Origin: a virus
Virus record (IMG/VR): IMGVR_UViG_3300043803_000381
Location: 1-26,302 of that record
Direction: 5' to 3' (one strand)
Length of the DNA stretch: 26,302 bases
The position numbers were made by a program, and so were the translations under genes. Below the pieces are notes generated by a model that did not search any database, was not told the origin of the DNA, and saw nothing but the letters and a program-made list of their open reading frames with translations. This document shows, one piece after another, positions 16,052-21,936 of the stretch. The stretch's first letter is position 1. Each line of letters begins with the position of its first letter.

Positions 16052-17722
16052 ATGGCAACCAAACCGCTACCAACAATCGCTACTGATTCACAAGGGCGTC
16101 CAGTAAAAGAAGATGAGAAATCAACAGATATTAAAATATCAGTTGACACTCAAAAAGTGCAACTCGCTGTCCTTACAGATCTTCTCGGTGTTGTTAAAAA
16201 CATAGCAGATAATATGGTTGCTGTGATGCGCTCTCAAGGAATTATGTATGCAGGCATGGACGCTTATCTTGATGTAGCGCGTGTAGAAACCAAGAATAGA
16301 CTAGCCGAAAAAGAAAAAGAAAAAGAAGCTAAATTAGGCGAAGGCGAGCAAGAAAAAAGTCCGCTTGGGAAATTGTTTGACGAATACTTTGGTAGTCTCA
16401 AGAGATTATTGACAATAATTACAGCAGTTCTGGTACCATTTCTATTAGGATTCGTATTAAGTTTTATCGATCTTACCAAACCACTAGATTTATTAAAGGC
16501 TGCTCTTATCGGTCTGGCTGCATACATTGGTGGTAAGTTTCTACTGCTATTGGCGAAAAATTGGATTAAGAACATGTTCTTAGGTCCAAAAACAATCATG
16601 GCTCCTGGTTCTACTATAATCGCAACTCAAGGAATTGGCGGAGTCGCAGGTAAAGGTAAAAAAGGTATTCCTAAAGGAGTCGGGACAACCATTGGTACTG
16701 GAGTCGCAACTACTGAAGTGGCTGCTGGTGGCGGTATGCTTGCTAGATTTGGTAAAGGACTTTTGGGATTGGTGAAAACTGTTGGTAAACTGTCTGGAAT
16801 CCTTGCGCTTGTTATGGGTGCTATCGAAGGTCTATTCGGTGGTATTACTGGAGCAATCGAAGGATTCGAAAAAGGTGGCATTGTCGGGGGATTTAGAGGT
16901 CTTTTAGCAGGAGTCACCACTGGTTTTATTAATGGCTTATTAGGAATCTTCGTAGATATAGGACAATTTCTTCTTTCTGGTCTTTTAGATTTGATTGGAC
17001 TTGAAGATGCAGCGAAGATAGTTGAAGAGTTTAATTTTAAAGAATTCTTAGACAAATATGTCGGGTTCTTAAATCCAATCGTAGGATTTATTGATTTATT
17101 TGATGAAACTAGTGTAATTAGAAAAAACTTCGACAAAGCACTTGATAATGTTAGCAATGTCGGTGATTTTGTTTCTAACATCTGGGAAGACATCACAAAA
17201 GCGATTCGCGAAGTTTTAATAAAGCTGGCGGGAGCTGTTCCGTTTGGTAACACTCTATTAAGCTGGTTAGGAATAAAAAAACCATCTGGTCCAAAGCCAG
17301 TAGACGAAGAAAAAGCAATAGGTTCAGCACAAGAACAATTAAAGAAAGGTGGGCGCGAAGATATAGCAGAAAAATTGGAAGGTGTAACCACCGTAAAAGA
17401 AGCCAAAAAAATTATAACAGATGCAGGATATAGTGAAAGCCTAGCATCAGAATTACTTGGCGTACCACAAGCATCTGCAGTACCAAAAGCAGTACCAGCT
17501 CCAGCCGCAAACAGAGCAGAAGAACTTAACAGAAAAACTGAAGAAGCAAAAGCCAAACCACCAGCGGCACCTGCACCAGCTGTAAACAATACAACAGTTG
17601 TAAATGCACCAAATAATATTCGATCAACCACTAATATGAATCAAGCACCACACGCAGAACGAGCTGGTCTCGGCAGTAGAGGAAATGCTGGGTTCAGTGG
17701 ATTCAGTAAAGCATATACCTAA
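16052..17722 (+). CDS. 29: Tape measure / tail length determinator (gp29-like hub protein)
   Basis: 556 aa (T4 gp29 is 590). A charged helical N-terminus (residues 1-110, ending in Lys/Glu repeats) is followed by strongly hydrophobic stretches at about 119-141 (LLTIITAVLVPFLLGFVLSF), 143-167 and 225-320 (Gly/Leu/Ile-rich). The C-terminus is Ala/Pro-rich, ending with Asn-rich NNTTVVNAPNN. Central hydrophobic helices are usual in tape measures, which run through the tube and may enter the membrane at DNA ejection. It directly follows the chaperone pair, as in virtually all tailed phages. Sequence similarity to T4 gp29 is weak; position and architecture carry the call. Confidence 0.78.
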   Translation: MATKPLPTIATDSQGRPVKEDEKSTDIKISVDTQKVQLAVLTDLLGVVKNIADNMVAVMRSQGIMYAGMDAYLDVARVETKNRLAEKEKEKEAKLGEGEQEKSPLGKLFDEYFGSLKRLLTIITAVLVPFLLGFVLSFIDLTKPLDLLKAALIGLAAYIGGKFLLLLAKNWIKNMFLGPKTIMAPGSTIIATQGIGGVAGKGKKGIPKGVGTTIGTGVATTEVAAGGGMLARFGKGLLGLVKTVGKLSGILALVMGAIEGLFGGITGAIEGFEKGGIVGGFRGLLAGVTTGFINGLLGIFVDIGQFLLSGLLDLIGLEDAAKIVEEFNFKEFLDKYVGFLNPIVGFIDLFDETSVIRKNFDKALDNVSNVGDFVSNIWEDITKAIREVLIKLAGAVPFGNTLLSWLGIKKPSGPKPVDEEKAIGSAQEQLKKGGREDIAEKLEGVTTVKEAKKIITDAGYSESLASELLGVPQASAVPKAVPAPAANRAEELNRKTEEAKAKPPAAPAPAVNNTTVVNAPNNIRSTTNMNQAPHAERAGLGSRGNAGFSGFSKAYT

Positions 17723-17725
17723 AGA

Positions 17726-17747
17726 AAAGGGAGCCGAAGCTCCCTTT
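17726..17747. terminator. Bidirectional rho-independent terminator
   Basis: A perfect 9-bp stem (AAAGGGAGC with GCTCCCTTT) closes a CGAA tetraloop, with T-rich tracts on both strands (TTTCTTTT rightward; TTTTCTTT leftward). It sits in the 28-bp gap between the converging tape-measure and gp32 genes and should stop both transcripts. Confidence 0.85.
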
Positions 17748-17750
17748 CTT

Positions 17751-18662
17751 TTAACCAGCTAATTTTCGGAAGAAATCCAAATCATCATCTTCATCAGAAG
17801 CTGGAGTATCTGCTACTGGAGCAGATTGCGCTTCAGCGACTTTCGCGCGAGGAACGTACTCGGCGACTTCTTCATCAGTGTCAGCAGCAGTTGCACCAGC
17901 AACACCACCAGCACCTAGAACGCGGTCAAGCTGTGCTTTCAGCTCATCATACGACTTGAAGTTCGACGGATCGACGATTTTCTTCAAGCTGTGTTCAGAA
18001 GCCCAGACAGATTCTAGCTTCGCGTCATCATCAAGCAACGGACTCTTCGGATCGAACTGCGACTGATCGTAGTTGCGATAGCCAGCAACTTGACGAATCT
18101 TCAGACGGAAGTTTGCGCCTTCCCACAAATCAAATGGGTTGACTGCTTCGTCGCCTTCAAACTCAGGATACATTACAGCCTGAATCTTATCCCAGATCTT
18201 CTTGCCGAACTTGTACAAGAATACCTTGCCATCATTTTCAGGATGGGCTGGATCTTTTACAATATAGACGTTGGCGATATAGGACAAGCGACGCTTTTGC
18301 TTACGAGCCTGTTGGCGATTAGGATGTTCATCATCCTTAGTTGAATTCCAGAGTTGCGAATTGAGTTCGCTTACTGGGTCTTTGCCACCGATAGTGGTCA
18401 GAGAGTTTTCGATATACCACTTACCAGTCGGACCTTGGAAACCATGGTCAAACATTTGTACGAAAGGTACATCTTCACCTTGCGGTGCAGGTAGGAAACG
18501 GATTACAGCGAAACCATTACCAGCTTTATCTACTTCAGGCTTCCAGTAGTTGGAGTCATCCTTAGCGTAGGTTTTCTTTTCATTCAACTTCTCAAGCTGT
18601 TCGGTCAGCTTGCTGAATGAATCTTGGCGACTGCGTTTTAATTGTTCGAACGATTGTGTCAT
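17751..18662 (-). CDS. 32: Single-stranded DNA-binding protein gp32
   Basis: 303 aa (T4 gp32 is 301). Residues 9-12 (KRSR) match the basic N-terminal cooperativity (LAST-type) motif. The core follows T4 closely (KWYIEN, YIVKDPAHPENDGKVFLYKFGKKIWDKI, WEGANFRLKIRQVAGYRNYD), and the C-terminus is acidic (DEDDDLDFF), the usual platform for gp59 and the polymerase. The zinc-binding cysteines of T4 (after KWYIENC) are gone: the segment reads KWYIENSLTTIGGKDPVSEL, and the whole protein contains no cysteine. It coats replication-fork ssDNA and works with gp59, encoded just upstream. It has a 63-bp leader with early and late promoter elements and a tandem repeat. AAGGAA precedes the start. Confidence 0.95.
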   Translation of the reverse strand: MTQSFEQLKRSRQDSFSKLTEQLEKLNEKKTYAKDDSNYWKPEVDKAGNGFAVIRFLPAPQGEDVPFVQMFDHGFQGPTGKWYIENSLTTIGGKDPVSELNSQLWNSTKDDEHPNRQQARKQKRRLSYIANVYIVKDPAHPENDGKVFLYKFGKKIWDKIQAVMYPEFEGDEAVNPFDLWEGANFRLKIRQVAGYRNYDQSQFDPKSPLLDDDAKLESVWASEHSLKKIVDPSNFKSYDELKAQLDRVLGAGGVAGATAADTDEEVAEYVPRAKVAEAQSAPVADTPASDEDDDLDFFRKLAG

Positions 18663-18675
18663 AAGTATGTTCCTT

Positions 18676-18697
18676 GTATTGACGGTGTATTAACGGT
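18676..18697 (-). repeat. Tandem 11-bp repeat in gp32 leader
   Basis: Two adjacent copies (minus strand ACCGTTAATAC then ACCGTCAATAC, 10 of 11 identical) end 5 nt before the AAGGAA ribosome site of gp32. T4 gp32 represses its own translation by binding its mRNA leader, so this is a candidate operator. The role is inferred. Confidence 0.55.
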
Positions 18698-18708
18698 TTC
18701 ACATGTTC

Positions 18709-18736
18709 ATAATATAGTTGACTATTTATATGTCAA
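18709..18736 (-). promoter_or_regulatory. Host sigma70-type promoter for gp32
   Basis: On the minus strand, TTGACA (18736-18731, perfect -35), a 16-bp spacer and TATTAT (18714-18709, 5 of 6 at -10). The expected start near 18702 gives a leader of about 40 nt. The -35 lies inside the last codons of gp59. Confidence 0.6.
18723..18730 (-). promoter_or_regulatory. T4-type late promoter (TATAAATA) for gp32
   Basis: A perfect TATAAATA on the minus strand overlaps the gp59 stop codon and lies wholly within the spacer of the sigma70-type promoter, directly after its -35 hexamer. It is 60 nt from the gp32 ATG. Confidence 0.7.
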
Positions 18737-19313
18737 ATCGACTATCAATTATCTCTTTCATCTTAGCTTTGTCGAATTCTAAGAACGGTGTGTACTTTTT
18801 GATGAGAAGTTTGGTTTCTTTCCACGTTGGGTCATACTCGCTGATGTTTTTATCCCAGTAGGGAACAAAGTTGAGTACAGTATTCATAATACAAAGAGAA
18901 TCCAAGCTAAACTCCTTTAGGAGATACAACCTGAGTAGATACGGATGATTGCCACCATCCATAACTAGGTTGTCATCCAACTCATCCTTCAAATTGGACA
19001 ACTCTGACTTGAAGTTGTACGAAAGTGATTCCTTCCGCTTCTTCCATGCCAGATAGGTTTCCTCGCCAGATGAATCGATAATATCACCGATCCATGCTTT
19101 AGTACCGCGAGAGGAAATGTTTGCCAACAAATACTCGAACGGCTCTGGTTTCTTGGAAAGTTTCATGAAGAAATACTTATCTCGGCGAACCTCGAATGTA
19201 TCTTCCTTCAAATTCATTTTACCACCATAGCGGTGATAGTCATAACTCGGTGAAGAGAAATGAGTCTTGAGTGCTAGATAGGTGCTGTAACATTCAAACG
19301 GTGTCACTCTCAT
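18726..19313 (-). CDS. 59: Loader of DNA helicase, gp59
   Basis: The start at 19313 (MRVTPFECYSTYLALKTHF, ATGA overlap with the upstream stop) gives 195 aa (T4 gp59 is 217). Shared landmarks with T4 are the N-terminal xYxLxLxxxxHF helix, RRDKYFFMKLS (T4 RRDKYFFQKLS), KAWIGDII (T4 DAWIGDI), and near the C-terminus FDKAKMKEII (T4 DSQKAKNVF). The protein loads the replicative helicase gp41 onto forks covered by gp32. Its gene lies directly before gp32, a functional pair. An in-frame ATG 33 nt upstream (19346) would add residues not found in the family and lies deep in the neighbouring gene. Confidence 0.87.
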   Translation of the reverse strand: MRVTPFECYSTYLALKTHFSSPSYDYHRYGGKMNLKEDTFEVRRDKYFFMKLSKKPEPFEYLLANISSRGTKAWIGDIIDSSGEETYLAWKKRKESLSYNFKSELSNLKDELDDNLVMDGGNHPYLLRLYLLKEFSLDSLCIMNTVLNFVPYWDKNISEYDPTWKETKLLIKKYTPFLEFDKAKMKEIIDSRFDI

Positions 19314-19855
19314 GCCCACCACACTGGCACTTGTCGTTTCTTCCAACTAGCCATGCGCTGTTTATCACCGATGTAATAGTTGCGATAAGATTTCACAGAG
19401 TCACCTTTGACTTTGTATTTGTCTGGCATCGCAGGTGTAGGTTGAGTGAATGGTTTGGTTGCAATGTTTTCTGGGATGCAGTTTACAAGCCATTTGACAA
19501 GTCCGATTTCCTCGCACTTGTGTACCTTACCATAGCGGTGAGTGTATTCCTTACACAACTCGACGAGCAGATAAGCGAGCCACTGATAGTTGGCTTTGCT
19601 CTCTCGCGCCCAGATAGCGGAAGGATGATTGATATGTGTGGCTTTGTAAAGCAAACTGTCACCAGCGAAACTGTTGTCTAGCTTCCAGCGTTTGATACGT
19701 CGTCCGCTGGAATCATCAACATACTGTTGCCCATCTAGGACACGATGCGCCGTGGAAAGCAGTTGCGAATACTCAAGAATCATCTTGACAACATGCTTGT
19801 CCACGTGCATTTCGGCACACGTTTTAGGTTCTAGGTGAAGCGCAAATATATTCAT
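19310..19855 (-). CDS. Conserved T4-like phage protein of unknown function (KHVVKMILEYxQLL family)
   Basis: 181 aa. The start MNIFALHLEPKTCAEMHVDK, then HVVKMILEYSQLLSTAHRVL, and the later NHPSAIWARESKANYQWL and SYRNYYIGDK are the conserved blocks of a protein common in T4-like phages of many hosts. I know no proven function. Several conserved His, Glu, Asp and Lys residues suggest an enzyme, but I would not guess which. A strong host-type promoter ends 6 nt before the ATG and no ribosome site is visible, so the transcript may be leaderless. Its stop overlaps the gp59 start (ATGA). It is not similar to DenV. Confidence 0.75.
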   Translation of the reverse strand: MNIFALHLEPKTCAEMHVDKHVVKMILEYSQLLSTAHRVLDGQQYVDDSSGRRIKRWKLDNSFAGDSLLYKATHINHPSAIWARESKANYQWLAYLLVELCKEYTHRYGKVHKCEEIGLVKWLVNCIPENIATKPFTQPTPAMPDKYKVKGDSVKSYRNYYIGDKQRMASWKKRQVPVWWA

Positions 19856-19861
19856 AATGAT

Positions 19862-19890
19862 ATTATACCCTAAAATGTGTTGTTAGTAAA
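19862..19890 (-). promoter_or_regulatory. Host sigma70-type early promoter, start at the ATG
   Basis: Minus strand TTTACT (19890-19885), 17-bp spacer, perfect TATAAT (19867-19862). The expected start is about 19855, the A of the gene's ATG. The surrounding sequence (ATTTTACT and TAGGGTATAAT) is the same as at 21723-21751. Confidence 0.75.
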
Positions 19891-19891
19891 A

Positions 19892-20545
19892 TTATGCTTC
19901 TTTCTTTTTGCGTGATACTGGCTTCTTCGTCTTCGGAGTATGGATGGTTCCGATGATGTTATCAACGCAACCAAGAGTAAGTGCTTCCTCGGACGACATA
20001 TAGAAGTCGTGACGCATGTTGTAGATTTCTTCTAATTTCTCAGGAGTAATCTTAGTTTGACGAAGAGTAATATCTTCGATGCGATCTTGTAAGCGCGATG
20101 CTTCCAAGAATTCTGTTTCTACTTCTTTCAGTGTACCGATGATACCAGTCGAAACTTGGTGGTACATGTGAGTAGAATCAGCATAGCAAGAACGAACATG
20201 ACCGCTAATAGCAATCAGAAAGCCACAGCTCATAGCTGTACCAGTCACGATTGTATGAATCGGTGTGCTACATTCACGCATGATTGACAACAGACCGAAG
20301 CACTGGTAGACCATACCACCATAGCTGTCAATGTAAATGTTAATGGGACGTGGTGAATATTCAAGATTGTGAAGCGCATACAGCTTCTTGATATATTTGT
20401 CATGCTTCTCGATAGCAAGAATACTTTCGGTTAGAGCAGCGATGCTGTCTTGGTCGACCTGCTTTGTAAAGAATAGGTCACGCTTCTTCGGTTGCGGTAG
20501 ACTTACTTCTTCACTCGAATCAATAACAGTTGTTTCTTCGCTCAT
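19892..20545 (-). CDS. ClpP-like serine protease
   Basis: 217 aa. The ClpP fold is clear: INIYIDSYGGMVYQCFGLLSI (residues 68-88), the nucleophile region GTAMSCGFLIAISG with Ser106, MYHQVSTG with His129, and near the end MSSEEALTLGCVDNIIG. The third catalytic position appears to be Asn176 (IYNMRHDFYMS) rather than Asp if aligned without gaps. It has an acidic/basic N-terminal tail of about 20 residues and a Lys-rich C-terminus. Phage ClpP-like proteins may act as head maturation proteases or alter host proteolysis. Here it lies after gp33 in the SleB operon, far from any head gene in view. AAGGA precedes the start. Confidence 0.85.
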   Translation of the reverse strand: MSEETTVIDSSEEVSLPQPKKRDLFFTKQVDQDSIAALTESILAIEKHDKYIKKLYALHNLEYSPRPINIYIDSYGGMVYQCFGLLSIMRECSTPIHTIVTGTAMSCGFLIAISGHVRSCYADSTHMYHQVSTGIIGTLKEVETEFLEASRLQDRIEDITLRQTKITPEKLEEIYNMRHDFYMSSEEALTLGCVDNIIGTIHTPKTKKPVSRKKKEA

Positions 20546-20560
20546 AATATATTCCTTTAA

Positions 20561-20797
20561 TTATAATGGTAATTTTGCAGTTCTTTCCAACAAATTCATA
20601 TCTCGACATTCAGCTTCTAATTTCGATTTAATCACGTCAGACTTTTTGACCAAGTTCCCAATTGCTGTTGGTTCCATGTCATTCTCTTCGCAGAAAGAGA
20701 GGATGGCTTCGAGATAGCCCATCCCCATTTTTACTTTGCTTTCTACTGCCATAGCAAATGTATTGGCATCAAATTTCTTTTCAAGTTTATCTAGCAT
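20561..20797 (-). CDS. 33: Late transcription coactivator, gp33-like
   Basis: 78 aa. The pattern VESKVKMGMGYLEAILSFCE, then ENDMEPTAIGNLV, an acidic/basic helix, and the ending NLLERTAKLPL match what I recall of the short gp33-type coactivators (Trans_coact family) of marine T4-like phages. There KLP(I/V/L) is a typical C-terminus. T4 gp33 bridges RNA polymerase and the sliding clamp at TATAAATA promoters, and such promoters occur in this window. It overlaps the SleB gene by 11 bp and is transcribed with it, apparently from a late promoter. Short length limits certainty. Confidence 0.7.
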   Translation of the reverse strand: MLDKLEKKFDANTFAMAVESKVKMGMGYLEAILSFCEENDMEPTAIGNLVKKSDVIKSKLEAECRDMNLLERTAKLPL

Positions 20798-21317
20798 AGA
20801 AAATGTGCGCTCCTACTTTTGCTACGCGCTTCTTTTTGTAAGACCATTTCGGTTTTACAGATGTATTGTGGAAGTACATAACACGTTTGTTTAATGTACC
20901 GTTTTCATATCGTTCGATGATTTCTTGAACGACATCCCTAGTTTGTTTGTTGATGTGGTGCGGTTTTACTTTGCGAACATTAGTAAATTGCGCTTTTTGG
21001 TATGCTACACCACAAATTGTTTTTGGATAGTATTTACTATTCGCGCGATTGAAGACTGTCGCTCCGACGAGAATAGCACCCTGTGCTTTGTTACCTCTGG
21101 TTTCATTATAGATTACTGCCTCTAAACAGGCAATGTCACTCTTGGATAACGCTTTGATTGGTTTAGATTTGACTGGGTTAGTAATTGGAAAGTTTGGTGT
21201 TAATTCTTGAAACAGTTTGTCATTATCTAAAAGTTTTGCATCAGCACTTCGTTGATTTATTACAGTCAGACTTGCTAGTACAACAGCAAGGATAACCGAT
21301 TTCTTCATAAAAGTCAT
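20787..21317 (-). CDS. Secreted SleB-like cell-wall hydrolase (probable endolysin)
   Basis: 176 aa. Residues 1-27 are a signal peptide or signal anchor (MKK, then VILAVVLASL, with an ADA-K cleavage-like site). Residues 60-176 are the SleB/Hydrolase_2 domain: IACLEAVIYNETRGNKAQGA with the presumed catalytic Glu, LVGATVFNRANS, CGVAYQKAQFT, and a C-terminal MYFHNTSVKPKW with H(I)FYAR. The first ATG is preferred because AAGGA lies 6-8 nt upstream. A perfect late box 30 nt upstream and a terminator before it make this the first gene of a late operon. Export by the host Sec system would remove the need for a large holin pore. A role in lysis is inferred. Confidence 0.82.
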   Translation of the reverse strand: MTFMKKSVILAVVLASLTVINQRSADAKLLDNDKLFQELTPNFPITNPVKSKPIKALSKSDIACLEAVIYNETRGNKAQGAILVGATVFNRANSKYYPKTICGVAYQKAQFTNVRKVKPHHINKQTRDVVQEIIERYENGTLNKRVMYFHNTSVKPKWSYKKKRVAKVGAHIFYAR

Positions 21318-21347
21318 CGCATTTCCTTTTTTGGTTGGACGAGAAAT

Positions 21348-21355
21348 TATTTATA
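21348..21355 (-). promoter_or_regulatory. T4-type late promoter (TATAAATA) for the SleB operon
   Basis: A perfect TATAAATA (then A, T) on the minus strand, 30 nt before the hydrolase ATG and directly after the terminator of the upstream gene. Confidence 0.8.
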
Positions 21356-21360
21356 GGAAA

Positions 21361-21380
21361 GGGGGAGTTTGACCTCCCCC
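21361..21380 (-). terminator. Rho-independent-like terminator after the winged-helix gene
   Basis: A 7-bp GC-rich stem (GGGGGAG with CTCCCCC) around a 6-nt loop lies 23 bp past the stop of the 87-aa gene. The following tract (TTTCC) is only weakly T-rich. It separates the early transcript from the late promoter beside it. Confidence 0.65.
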
Positions 21381-21402
21381 ATTTCTTAACAACTATTAAG
21401 TA

Positions 21403-21666
21403 TTAGTTGCGGGTAAACAGCGTAGAACCGCCAGCGTTGTAAGCAGCAGCAATCATGCGACGGCTTGGGGTGCCAAGACGATAGGTGGTTTTGCCATTGC
21501 TATCAGTGTTGGTGTAAACAGCATAGCCTTCCGAACGAAGTTGACGGATGACTTCAGAAGCCGAAGTGACTTTGTAGCTGTTGGTGATTTGGGCGGTCGT
21601 CAGAGTCTTGCCGTTTTTCAGGGCATTCAGGACGGTTTCTTTCTGCGAGTTAGTATTCTTACTCAT
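21403..21666 (-). CDS. Small winged-helix/HTH-type protein
   Basis: 87 aa. Residues 5-60 read as a helix-turn-helix with wing: QKETVLNALKNGKTLTTAQI, then TNSYKVTSASEVIRQLRSEG and the beta wing YAVYTNTDSNGKTTYRLG. The tail (PSRRMIAAAYNAGGSTLF) is basic then polar. Small proteins of this type are common in marine T4-like phages; the target is unknown, and it may be a DNA-binding regulator. It has its own strong host-type promoter, a 50-nt leader with a hairpin, a good ribosome site (GAGGAA) and its own terminator, so it is expressed as a single early gene. Confidence 0.75.
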   Translation of the reverse strand: MSKNTNSQKETVLNALKNGKTLTTAQITNSYKVTSASEVIRQLRSEGYAVYTNTDSNGKTTYRLGTPSRRMIAAAYNAGGSTLFTRN

Positions 21667-21700
21667 TGTGTTTCCTCATTATATTAAACATAGATGTAAT

Positions 21701-21716
21701 ACTGGCTTTTACCAGT
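21701..21716 (-). promoter_or_regulatory. 5'-leader hairpin of the winged-helix gene
   Basis: ACTGG and CCAGT form a 5-bp stem with a 6-nt loop at the very start of the predicted transcript (start about 21716). A 5'-end hairpin can protect mRNA from decay; this role is inferred. Confidence 0.45.
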
Positions 21717-21722
21717 TCAATT

Positions 21723-21751
21723 ATTATACCCTATTTGGGGTTCAAAGTAAA
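21723..21751 (-). promoter_or_regulatory. Host sigma70-type early promoter for the winged-helix gene
   Basis: Minus strand TTTACT (21751-21746), 17-bp spacer, perfect TATAAT (21728-21723). It shares the longer words ATTTTACT and TAGGGTATAAT with the promoter at 19862-19890. Confidence 0.78.
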
Positions 21752-21856
21752 ATAATGGTAAACCGAGCCAGTCGGGGTCGGTCACAAAATAGACCTCGGC
21801 TGCAAGCCCTTGATTTATAAGGAGTTTTTAGGGGTGGTTTTCAGTCCACTTAAACG
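21752..21856 (-). other. Structured non-coding stretch without an ORF
   Basis: Part of the 270-bp gap between the metalloprotease and winged-helix genes, with no convincing ORF on either strand. It contains an imperfect hairpin (CCGAG at 21763-21767 with CTCGG at 21795-21799) and G-rich runs on the plus strand (GTCGGGGTCGGTC). A cloverleaf was looked for and not found. It may hold an untranslated regulatory RNA or simply spacer and promoter-upstream sequence. Confidence 0.35.
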
Positions 21857-21907
21857 AAAAAACCTAATAAAATCAATGACTTAGGTCAAAAAGTCGCAAA
21901 CATTAGG
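21857..21907 (-). terminator. Possible terminator after the metalloprotease gene
   Basis: On the minus strand, CCTAAT and ATTAGG (6 bp) enclose an inner GACTT/AAGTC hairpin and are followed directly by six T residues. It lies 30-80 nt past the metalloprotease stop. The outer stem closes a long loop, so it may be weak. Confidence 0.4.
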
Positions 21908-21936
21908 GTAAAACAGGGGTCAGGGTCGGGTTCAGG

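Noticed and set aside
16627-17631. 334-aa minus-strand ORF opposite the tape measure
   Set aside because: It is a shadow of the Gly/Leu/Ala-rich tape-measure gene: Pro/Ser-rich composition, no ribosome site, no family match, and it lies inside a better-supported gene.
19314-19346. Upstream start for gp59
   Set aside because: It adds 11 residues not seen in the family; the ATGA start at 19313 gives the expected N-terminus.
19310-19855. Pyrimidine-dimer glycosylase (DenV) annotation for the 181-aa protein
   Set aside because: No resemblance to the T4 DenV sequence or its N-terminal catalytic threonine context; function left open.
21740-21840. tRNA gene in the 270-bp gap
   Set aside because: GTTCAAAG looks like a T-loop, but no acceptor, D and anticodon stems of proper size can be paired on either strand.
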